A stretch of 5,268 bases of DNA from Candidatus Bathyarchaeota archaeon JdFR-04 (GTDB taxonomy: Archaea; Thermoproteota; Bathyarchaeia; Bathyarchaeales; UBA233): assembly GCA_002010925.1 (NCBI GenBank), contig MTLR01000074.1, forward strand, positions 379-5,646, given 5' to 3'. Position numbers and translations under genes: made by a program. This document shows positions 1 to 5,267 of the stretch, piece by piece; position 1 is the stretch's first letter, and every line of letters begins with the position of its first letter. The notes below the pieces were generated by a model. The model was given only the letters and a program-made list of their open reading frames with translations. It was not told where the DNA came from and made no database searches.

Positions 1-1076
1 GGAACTAGCAGGTCAGCTGAGAGGGCCAGTTCGGGGTTTTGCGGATGAGTTTTACAGTAGAAGGCTTTGATTTGTTTAGGATAAGTGTGAATGAAAAAGG
101 GCTTGCCGAACTCTTCAGCTAAGGCCTTTTCCTCGTCATATCCCAAATCCTCTCCCCACTCTATTTTGAATCCCTTAGCTTTCAACCGTTCAATGGCTTC
201 GCTGTAGGTTATTCGTGGAAACGGCGTCTTAACCTCCAAAAGTTTATCTATATCAGCTTTCAAGTCTTCCAGTTCCTTCCGGCAGTTTTCACCAACTTTG
301 TGACACACGTAAGCCACAAGGTCCTCCTCAAGTTTCATCATTTCTTCCATTCCTACAAAGGCTTCTTCCGCCTCTACGTGCCAATACTCGGTTAGATGCC
401 TCACAGTTCGACTTTTTTCAGCCCTAAAAGAAGGGGCAACACAGTAAACCTTTTCCAAGGAATAGATTAAGGCTTCCAGATATAGCTGAGCACTCTGGGT
501 TAAGTATAAATCCTTATCAAAATATTTTAGCCCAAACAGGGTTGCCCCCCCCTCACAAGCACTGGATATAAACATAGGCGGCGAAACCTCAATAAATTCG
601 CGTTCTCGGAAAAACTCATGCGTAAATCGCAAAAGATCACTTCTAACACGCATTATTAAAGTCATACGTCGACTTCTAAGCCATAAGTGGCGTACATCCC
701 GAAGAAATTCTTCGCTTTGATACTCAGTTATAGGGAAGGCCTCAGCTAAACCGACAACAGTAAGCTGTTCAGTAGCTACTTCGAAACCTCCAGGCGCCCT
801 CTCATCACGCTTAACTCTCCCCAACAAAATGACAGACGATTCAATTGTAGCTTTGTCTGCAGCTTCCCAAGCAGGACTTTCTCTTTTAACTGTACATTGA
901 ATCACCCCGGTGCGATCACGAATGAGTAGAAAAATTGTTTTCTTACTTTCCCTTTTGCGGTACACCCAACCTCTAACTTGAACGGTCTTGCCCTCACAAC
1001 ACCCCTCAAGGATTTCTCGAATCGGAATAGGATAACCCATAAGCATATCATCCCAAGCTGGACTTTTATCAATCAT
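1..1076 (-). CDS. asnS: asparaginyl-tRNA synthetase, archaeal type (C-terminus cut by window edge)
   Basis: Class IIb aminoacyl-tRNA synthetase that charges tRNA-Asn with asparagine in the cytoplasm. I translated the minus strand: 358 codons stay open from ATG at 1076 to the edge. Residues about 30-110 form the OB-fold anticodon-binding domain (RGWVYRKR at 34-41, ERAPGGFE at 92-99). The catalytic domain follows, with motif 1 around EVSPP (163-167), EGGATLF (175-181), LTQSAQLYLEA (192-202) and motif 2 at FRAEKSRTVRHLTEYWH (217-233). The AEKSRT form of motif 2 and YPKQIKAFYCK (332-342) match asparaginyl rather than aspartyl enzymes. Archaeal members are about 430 residues, so roughly 75 residues including motif 3 are missing. 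No Shine-Dalgarno site precedes ATG 1076. Met11 (1046) is a possible alternative start, because the OB fold begins only after residue 20. It lies 66 bp downstream of ubiA on the same strand. Function is firm; the exact start is not. Confidence 0.93.
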   Translation of the reverse strand, partial: MIDKSPAWDDMLMGYPIPIREILEGCCEGKTVQVRGWVYRKRESKKTIFLLIRDRTGVIQCTVKRESPAWEAADKATIESSVILLGRVKRDERAPGGFEVATEQLTVVGLAEAFPITEYQSEEFLRDVRHLWLRSRRMTLIMRVRSDLLRFTHEFFREREFIEVSPPMFISSACEGGATLFGLKYFDKDLYLTQSAQLYLEALIYSLEKVYCVAPSFRAEKSRTVRHLTEYWHVEAEEAFVGMEEMMKLEEDLVAYVCHKVGENCRKELEDLKADIDKLLEVKTPFPRITYSEAIERLKAKGFKIEWGEDLGYDEEKALAEEFGKPFFIHTYPKQIKAFYCKTHPQNPELALSADLLV

Positions 1077-1142
1077 AATTTAAATTCAGCTTAAAAGCTA
1101 ATCGTCGGCAGAAATTTAGCTAATCTTAGTTAATTAGAGCAT
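1077..1142 (-). promoter_or_regulatory. ubiA-asnS intergenic spacer with small repeats
   Basis: This 66-bp AT-rich spacer lies between two minus-strand genes. It holds two copies of agctaatc (1096-1103 and 1118-1125) exactly 22 bp apart, about two helical turns. It also holds a 5-bp inverted repeat with a 2-bp spacer (agctt at 1088-1092, aagct at 1095-1099). On the minus strand TTTTAAGC (1096-1089) and TTTAAATT (1085-1078) resemble weak TATA elements, but neither sits at the usual 25-30 bp from ATG 1076. A separate promoter or operator for asnS is possible; co-transcription with ubiA is equally possible. Confidence 0.3.
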
Positions 1143-2030
1143 CTAAAGGCTTCCAGCAATAAAACCTAACAGTCCTAAAAAGAAGAAAACTAAAACAGCT
1201 TTCTTTATTTTTCGGGCGTTTTCACGTGAGGGATTTCGAAGCAACATAAATGATGAGAGAATTAACCCGAAATCCGTAGCTGCTACAAAGGGAATAAACC
1301 ACCAGGAAACGAGTTTCCAGACTAACGGTAAAACGCTTAAAGAAACAGCAGATAAATAAAAAACAGCAGCCAACGCAGCAGCTGCCCTGTTTCCGAAACG
1401 CACAGCTAATGTTTGGATGTTACGCTTCTTGTCTCCAGCTACGTCCACAATCCCCTTGTTTATCTCTCTCCCGGTATTAGATAGAAAAGCCATAGCCGCA
1501 AATAAACCAACATTTAAATTTACCTCCCGAGTCATAGCTAGGCTTCCGTAAAGGAAGGGCAAGGCAACGCAAAAGCTAACCATAAAGTTTCCCGGAAGAC
1601 CAGTGCGTTTGCCGATAGTGACGTAAGTACTCGTCACCAACCATGCTAGAATGGCCACTAATCCGCACTCTAGATTGGTAAAGAAGGCAGTTGCAAGCCC
1701 AAAAATGATTAATATTAAAGCAAAGGCTAGAGCGCTTTTAGGGGTTACGAAACCACTAGGGATAGGTCTAGAAGGCTCATTTATTGTGTCAATTTCCCTG
1801 TCGTAGTAGTCATTTATTGCCATGGACGCGCCAGTCAAAAATACGCCGGTTAAAAATCCGAGTAGGACTTGTCTTGGAAGAGTAAGAGCTTTCATGCTAT
1901 CAGTTAGGAAGGCACCTACGACTACGGCGACCCCCATCATAAACGCGTTTATGGGGCGTATAAGCTGAACATAAGCCCGAAGCTTTCTCCAGAGATTCAC
2001 CAGTGTCAGCATCCTTTGAGTAAATTCCAT
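1143..2030 (-). CDS. UbiA-family prenyltransferase, probable digeranylgeranylglyceryl phosphate synthase
   Basis: Integral membrane prenyltransferase, 295 residues, a normal family length. The archaeal enzyme transfers a geranylgeranyl group to geranylgeranylglyceryl phosphate, making the second ether bond of the membrane lipid core. The first Asp-rich motif is NDYYDREIDTINEPSRPIPSG (residues 73-93), split here as NDYYDREID and RPIPSG; N73, D77 and D81 are the expected Mg-diphosphate ligands. The second is DVAGDKKRN (196-204), with D196 and D200, followed by QTLAVRFG (206-213). About eight or nine hydrophobic segments surround them, and the basic N-terminus VNLWRKLRAYVQLIRP leads into the first. 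The RPIPSG block and the lack of any quinone or heme partner gene favour the lipid enzyme over MenA, UbiA or heme O synthase; substrate remains inferred. ATG 2030 lacks a Shine-Dalgarno site but has a TATA-like element about 25 bp upstream, as in leaderless archaeal mRNAs. Confidence 0.88.
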   Translation of the reverse strand: MEFTQRMLTLVNLWRKLRAYVQLIRPINAFMMGVAVVVGAFLTDSMKALTLPRQVLLGFLTGVFLTGASMAINDYYDREIDTINEPSRPIPSGFVTPKSALAFALILIIFGLATAFFTNLECGLVAILAWLVTSTYVTIGKRTGLPGNFMVSFCVALPFLYGSLAMTREVNLNVGLFAAMAFLSNTGREINKGIVDVAGDKKRNIQTLAVRFGNRAAAALAAVFYLSAVSLSVLPLVWKLVSWWFIPFVAATDFGLILSSFMLLRNPSRENARKIKKAVLVFFFLGLLGFIAGSL

Positions 2031-2060
2031 TCATTAAAACCTTTTATATATTTATAAGTG
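2031..2060. promoter_or_regulatory. divergent promoter region with shared AT-rich TATA element
   Basis: The gap between the divergent ubiA and nucleotidyltransferase genes is only 27 bp. At 2041-2057 it holds cttttatatatttataa, which reads as a TATA box on either strand. On the minus strand CTTATAAA (2059-2052) is centred about 25 bp before ATG 2030, the classic spacing for a leaderless archaeal transcript. On the plus strand TTTTATATA (2042-2050) would place the transcript start near 2072, inside the longest possible reading frame of the downstream gene. The two promoters probably share or compete for one TBP site. Confidence 0.6.
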
Positions 2061-3350
2061 AACATTCATTCGAGGCATGAAAAATTGACTGACTATTCTC
2101 CTGAAAAGTTGAGGGTTATAATTCCCGTGGGCGGTATAGCTAAACGTTTGCTTCCGCTCACGGCTGAAGTTTCCAAGGCTTGTATACGCCTACTTAACCG
2201 TGCATTAATCGAGATTTCCCTTCTATGTTTAGCCAGTCAAGGGGTTAAACACTTTATTTTTGGAGTTAAGGGTTATACTAACTACCGAAGCATACACGAC
2301 TATTTTGAATATGGAGTTGGCTTTTCAGCCCGCTACGGAATTAACCCGCGCATTCACGTTAAGTATCAGCCTAATGTGGAAGACTGCGGAAGCGCCGATT
2401 CAGCTAGGATAAACATGGAATACTACAATGTGAAAGACCCAGTCTTTGCCGTCCAAGGCGACAACATTTTTGACGTAGACTTAAAGGAGTTATTGGAATT
2501 CCATCAACGGAAAGAAGCAGTGATGACCATAGGGCTAACCCGGGTTAACAACGTTGAGGGTTATGGCATAGCCGATATCAAGCGGGACATGCGCATATCT
2601 CGTTTTGTGGAAAAACCAAAACCCGAAGAAGCACCTTCAGACCTTGCAAACACAGGTTTATACATGGTAACACCGGAAATTCGTGAAATCTTTAGGGAAA
2701 AAGAAGTCAAAAGAATGATTAAGAAAAATCGACGGTTAGACTTCGGATATGACTTTATCCCCTACCTGATAAACACTGGAAGACCCGTTTATGGATACGT
2801 TCTGAAAGGCGGATGGTATGATGTGGGAACTCCGCAGAGATATCTAAAAGCAATGAAAGACATGCTTTATGGAAAAGTTTCTTCTCTTCGGGATTTTGGT
2901 GGAAGACTATCACCAGATACTCGTATATGGGTTCAAGGTGAAAGCCCAGGATCCATAATCAGACGAAAGAAAATAGTTAGAAAGATTAAACAGGGAAAGA
3001 TAGCGGTTGAAGGAGCAGTCCTGATAGGGAGACACTGTGAAATACGAGATGGAGTAAGAATTAAAGATTCATGTATAGATAACTACACGAAAATTGGCAA
3101 AAACGTGGTAATTGAGAATTCAGCCATCATGGACAGAGTGATAATAGGCGACAACGCGGTGATCAAAAACAGCATAATTGCTAGACACGCCACTATTTTA
3201 TCAACAGCTAGAAAACCTACCAAAATATCTGGAGTTTCCGTAATAGCTGACGACGTAACAATAGCCGAAGGAAGCGAACTCAAAGCCACAAAAGTTTATC
3301 CCCACCTATACGTAAAAGGAAAATACGCAAACAAAATCATAATGCATTAA
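2058..3350 (+). CDS. sugar-1-phosphate nucleotidylyltransferase with C-terminal left-handed beta-helix
   Basis: Likely makes an NDP-sugar from a sugar 1-phosphate and an NTP for glycan or glycolipid synthesis. Residues 18-270 are a Rossmann-like nucleotidyltransferase domain: signature VGGIAKRLLPLT (24-35) with K40, GSADSAR (111-117), Mg-binding GD (134-135), EGYG (167-170), FVEKP (183-187), NTGLYMV (198-204) and GGWYDVGTPQRYL (251-263). After a very basic linker (302-315), residues 316-415 show hexapeptide-like turns of a left-handed beta-helix (VLIGRHCEIRDGVRI, then KIGKNVVIENSAI). This two-domain plan is shared by GDP-mannose pyrophosphorylases and GlmU-like archaeal enzymes; sugar and base cannot be assigned. 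The usual GxGTR and PKP signatures read GGIAKR and SKA here. GTG 2058 directly follows an in-frame TAA, so it is the longest frame. TTG 2085 has gagg 9 nt upstream, and TTG 2109 would begin MRVIIPVGG, as homologues do. The thioredoxin-like gene follows after 29 bp. Confidence 0.85.
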   Translation: MNIHSRHEKLTDYSPEKLRVIIPVGGIAKRLLPLTAEVSKACIRLLNRALIEISLLCLASQGVKHFIFGVKGYTNYRSIHDYFEYGVGFSARYGINPRIHVKYQPNVEDCGSADSARINMEYYNVKDPVFAVQGDNIFDVDLKELLEFHQRKEAVMTIGLTRVNNVEGYGIADIKRDMRISRFVEKPKPEEAPSDLANTGLYMVTPEIREIFREKEVKRMIKKNRRLDFGYDFIPYLINTGRPVYGYVLKGGWYDVGTPQRYLKAMKDMLYGKVSSLRDFGGRLSPDTRIWVQGESPGSIIRRKKIVRKIKQGKIAVEGAVLIGRHCEIRDGVRIKDSCIDNYTKIGKNVVIENSAIMDRVIIGDNAVIKNSIIARHATILSTARKPTKISGVSVIADDVTIAEGSELKATKVYPHLYVKGKYANKIIMH

Positions 3351-3379
3351 CACCATCAGCTTCTAAGGATAAGGCAGTC

Positions 3380-3850
3380 ATGGAAAAAAGCAAAGACCAA
3401 ACAATGGAAAGAACCGTTTCTGTAGAAAAATATATAGCAGAAATAGAAAGCCCATACCGAGAAAAATTTTTAGAACAGATGAGAAATTACGAACTGAACA
3501 AAGCGATTGTGGAAAAGCTTAAACCCCATGCAAAAAACTTTTGGATTCTGGCTTTTTCCGCAAAATGGTGCAAGGACTGTGCAAGGAATATCCCCATACT
3601 CGCCCTAATAGCAAAACAAACCAAATTTGAAGTTAGAATCTTCGGCGGGCTAATGAAAGATCCGCTAAATCCCACCCAAAAATGGAGAATACCCCCGTCT
3701 CCTCCCGAAGTAGAAACATTCCATGTTAACAAAATCCCATTAATAATAGTCCTCGACAAAAGAGGAAGAGAAATAGGAAGAATCGTGGAGAATCCTAGAA
3801 GGGGATTCTCCCTCGAAGAGGAAATACTGAATATAATCAGCAAAGCCTAA
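3380..3850 (+). CDS. thioredoxin-fold protein with WCKDC active site
   Basis: Small cytoplasmic protein of 156 residues; no signal peptide or membrane segment. Residues 1-52 are charged and probably helical. Residues 53-156 look like a thioredoxin fold: beta strand FWILAFS (54-60), redox motif WCKDC (63-67, cysteines C64 and C67), helix NIPILALIAKQ (70-80), strand EVRIFGGL (84-91), and KIPLIIVLD (118-126) with the cis-proline at P120 that packs on the active site. The helical N-terminus and WCxDC pattern resemble the Thioredoxin_9-like group more than classical thioredoxin (WCGPC). A thiol-disulfide role is inferred; the partner is unknown. ATG 3380 is 29 bp after the nucleotidyltransferase stop, with weak purine-rich aaggataaggc upstream, so co-transcription is likely. 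Met9 (3404) is an alternative start. Its stop overlaps the mer stop by four bases, and a hairpin lies in its last codons. Confidence 0.78.
   Translation: MEKSKDQTMERTVSVEKYIAEIESPYREKFLEQMRNYELNKAIVEKLKPHAKNFWILAFSAKWCKDCARNIPILALIAKQTKFEVRIFGGLMKDPLNPTQKWRIPPSPPEVETFHVNKIPLIIVLDKRGREIGRIVENPRRGFSLEEEILNIISKA
3787..3811 (-). terminator. hairpin in the thioredoxin-like gene, candidate 3' end for mer mRNA
   Basis: A perfect 9-bp inverted repeat, ggagaatcc (3787-3795) and ggattctcc (3803-3811), encloses a 7-nt loop. It lies inside coding sequence but 36-60 nt beyond the mer stop on the minus strand. Read that way, the hairpin is followed by a pyrimidine-rich stretch with short T runs (about 3786-3755). 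Archaeal termination depends mainly on U-rich tracts, so this is a candidate only. On the plus strand no T run follows it. Confidence 0.35.
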
Positions 3851-4839
3851 CGCTGGAAATGAGGGAAAACCTTCTCCGCTATCATATCAATAGACTTGCG
3901 CACATTCGGTCCTATAGGTGAGCCCACAACCACCTGCGTAACACCAGTTCTAACCAGCTGAGAAACCTTCTCTACAACAGTTTCAGGCGTTCCACAGATA
4001 GAAAAGGCCTCAATCATGTCATTTGTAACCTTTGAAAAGGCTCCCTTCCAATCAGCTTGAACTATGGCTTCCCTAATCCTCGACGCATCTTCCAGATTTA
4101 ATCCATGCCTTTCCAACACAGCTTCAGGACATCCGGCAACAATATAGGCGACAACGGGAATTACCGCTTTCACAGCCTTTTCAATACTATCTGCTATGGA
4201 AAAGGACGTGTAAGCGCTAATAGTTAACTCCTCTAGACTTTTACCAGCCTTCGCTACTCCTTCTCTGACATATTTTACCGCCCTTTCCACATCAGAAGGA
4301 TGGGACGCGTTTATGAGCACTCCATCACCTATTTCAGCAGCTAGAGCCAACATTTTCGGGCCTTGAGCACCTATGAAAATTGGCACTGATGTCGGCGGTT
4401 TGAACAGGAACTGGGCTCCAGAAATTTTGAACACATCTCCATCCAATGTCACTTTCTCACCTGAGCTTAGTCTACGGATTATCTTCACGGCTTCCCTGAT
4501 AGTTGATAAGGGCTTAGACATAGCTATATTAAGCATTTTGAGTGTTGTCTTGTCGCCAGCTCCTAAGCCACAAACAACTCTTCCCGGAGCTATCTCGTTA
4601 AGAGATGAAACTGCTTGGGCGGTGATAGCTGGATGTACCAGGTAAGGATTGGTTACCCCTGGACCGAATTTTATCTTATCTGTATAAGCCGCAACCAAGG
4701 CTAGAGAGACGTATACGTTTCGATTGTTAAAGTGGTCAGTAATCCATACATAGTCGAATCCCCTCTTCTCGGCTTGCATAGAGTAAAAAGTGGTTTTCCA
4801 ATAGACTTCTTTTGGGACAAATTCTATTCCGAACTCCAT
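3847..4839 (-). CDS. mer: 5,10-methylenetetrahydromethanopterin reductase, F420-dependent
   Basis: Reduces methylene-H4MPT to methyl-H4MPT with reduced F420, and the reverse, in the methyl branch of archaeal C1 metabolism (methanogenesis, methyl oxidation or the Wood-Ljungdahl pathway). At 330 residues it has the normal length of this luciferase-like TIM-barrel family. Mer hallmarks occur in order: FGIEFVP (3-9), WITDHFNNRNVY (32-43), FGPGVTNPY (58-66, the region of the family's non-prolyl cis peptide), GLGAGDK (91-97), STIREA (112-117), GAQGPKML (157-164), GVLINASHP (173-181), ERHGL (243-247), MIEAFSICGTP (275-285) and GVTQVVVGSPIGP (299-311). These match Mer rather than F420-dependent glucose-6-phosphate or alcohol dehydrogenases. 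ATG 4839 is fixed by GGAGTGA 6 nt upstream. It follows a 96-residue gene after 6 bp and ends in a 4-bp tail-to-tail overlap. No other H4MPT gene is in view, so pathway direction is unknown. Confidence 0.92.
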   Translation of the reverse strand: MEFGIEFVPKEVYWKTTFYSMQAEKRGFDYVWITDHFNNRNVYVSLALVAAYTDKIKFGPGVTNPYLVHPAITAQAVSSLNEIAPGRVVCGLGAGDKTTLKMLNIAMSKPLSTIREAVKIIRRLSSGEKVTLDGDVFKISGAQFLFKPPTSVPIFIGAQGPKMLALAAEIGDGVLINASHPSDVERAVKYVREGVAKAGKSLEELTISAYTSFSIADSIEKAVKAVIPVVAYIVAGCPEAVLERHGLNLEDASRIREAIVQADWKGAFSKVTNDMIEAFSICGTPETVVEKVSQLVRTGVTQVVVGSPIGPNVRKSIDMIAEKVFPHFQR

Positions 4840-4845
4840 TTATCT

Positions 4846-4852
4846 TCACTCC
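4846..4852 (-). promoter_or_regulatory. Shine-Dalgarno site of mer, overlapping the upstream stop codon
   Basis: Minus-strand GGAGTGA lies 6 nt before the mer ATG and matches archaeal 16S anti-Shine-Dalgarno pairing well. Its last three bases are the TGA stop of the upstream small gene, so a ribosome ending there sits on the mer initiation site. This arrangement suggests coupled translation. Confidence 0.8.
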
Positions 4853-5136
4853 TTTAAAATCAAGCTTTCTAGTTTTGCCTTAGCCTCATTTAACCCCATT
4901 TTTTCGAAGTGTTGCAGAGTCTTTTCAGGTTCCATGTTTAATGCTGCTTCTAGTAAGTGTTTAACACCGTCTTCCGTGTTCAGTAAGTTTTTCTGCCAAT
5001 CGTAAAGAATGGTTTTCGCTAGGCTGCTTGAAATAGTATTTGTCCTTTTCGACTTTAGAATGATATCCAAGAGCTTTTTAGATGTAGCTTCTCTTGAAGA
5101 TGGAGGTATAAGGCGTACTACTTCGTCGAGACTCAA
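4846..5136 (-). CDS. unrecognised 96-residue helical protein, coupled to mer
   Basis: I do not recognise this family. The protein is soluble-looking and charged, has no cysteine, no membrane segment and no signal peptide, and reads as a series of amphipathic helices: residues 15-30, 34-51, 55-67, 70-80 and 82-95. The single tryptophan (W47) lies in YDWQKNLL. The C-terminal part (EPEKTLQHFEKMGLNEAKAKLESL, from 69 to 92) might form a small helical hairpin. The start is TTG 5136: the codon just upstream in frame is a TGA stop, and AGGTGA lies 5 nt before the TTG. The nearby ATG at 5140 is in another frame. The stop codon is inside the mer ribosome binding site, so the two are probably made from one mRNA. 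The coupling and the well-placed ribosome binding site argue that it is a real gene; a role linked to Mer is inference only. Confidence 0.72.
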   Translation of the reverse strand: MSLDEVVRLIPPSSREATSKKLLDIILKSKRTNTISSSLAKTILYDWQKNLLNTEDGVKHLLEAALNMEPEKTLQHFEKMGLNEAKAKLESLILKE

Positions 5137-5141
5137 TCATT

Positions 5142-5147
5142 TCACCT
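5142..5147 (-). promoter_or_regulatory. Shine-Dalgarno site deciding the TTG start at 5136
   Basis: Minus-strand AGGTGA ends 5 nt before TTG 5136, a good spacing. The competing ATG at 5140 is only 1 nt from it and opens a different frame, so this site favours the TTG. Confidence 0.65.
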
Positions 5148-5184
5148 ACGCATTAGGTAGACTCGGTTCATATTAGAGAAGAAT

Positions 5185-5192
5185 AGATAAAA
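5185..5192 (-). promoter_or_regulatory. TATA-like element of the small gene-mer operon
   Basis: Minus-strand TTTTATCT is preceded by CCGCAAG, a possible BRE. A start about 26 bp downstream would fall near 5162, giving a leader of roughly 26 nt that contains the AGGTGA site. The geometry fits an archaeal promoter, but the match to TTTATATA is imperfect. Confidence 0.4.
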
Positions 5193-5201
5193 CTTGCGGT
5201 T

Positions 5202-5267
5202 TTAATCCATATCAAAACAATAATGGATGCGCTGGAAATCTTGCATGAACCTTTCTACTTCACTCTT
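5202..5267 (-). CDS. possible C-terminal end of an upstream gene (mutually exclusive with the plus-strand option)
   Basis: On the minus strand 21 codons are open from the window edge to a TAA at 5202-5204, ending with residues FQRIHYCFDMD. If real, this is the last part of a gene 65 bp upstream of the 96-residue protein, in the same direction. I do not recognise the peptide, and an open stretch this short is expected often by chance. It competes with the plus-strand frame starting at 5223. Confidence 0.28.
   Translation of the reverse strand, partial: KSEVERFMQDFQRIHYCFDMD

Noticed and set aside
545..552. Run of eight C in asnS as a possible phase-variation tract
   Set aside because: It encodes the conserved EGGA of the synthetase and the frame is intact on both sides. 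Switching off an essential enzyme is implausible.
2077..2088. Three-codon ATG-to-TGA minigene near the predicted plus-strand transcript start
   Set aside because: It could be a leaderless leader peptide, but three codons carry no evidence, and it overlaps the candidate TTG start.
3083..3289. Minus-strand reading frame of 68 codons inside the nucleotidyltransferase gene
   Set aside because: It lies opposite the repetitive beta-helix. Its hydrophobic Ile/Leu/Ser content mirrors the hexapeptide repeats, and no ribosome binding site was seen.
3107..3290. Beta-helix domain as evidence for a bifunctional GlmU-type acetyltransferase
   Set aside because: The hexapeptide turns are visible, but I could not identify acetyl-CoA or catalytic residues, and the domain also occurs in GDP-mannose pyrophosphorylases.
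3487..3843. Minus-strand reading frame of 118 codons opposite most of the thioredoxin-like gene
   Set aside because: It is antisense to a gene with a clear CxxC fold. Its translation is hydrophobic and Ser/Leu-rich with no motif, as expected from the complement of Lys/Glu-rich codons.
4373..4645. Plus-strand reading frame of 90 codons inside mer
   Set aside because: It is antisense to strongly conserved Mer motifs; the translation shows no recognisable family.
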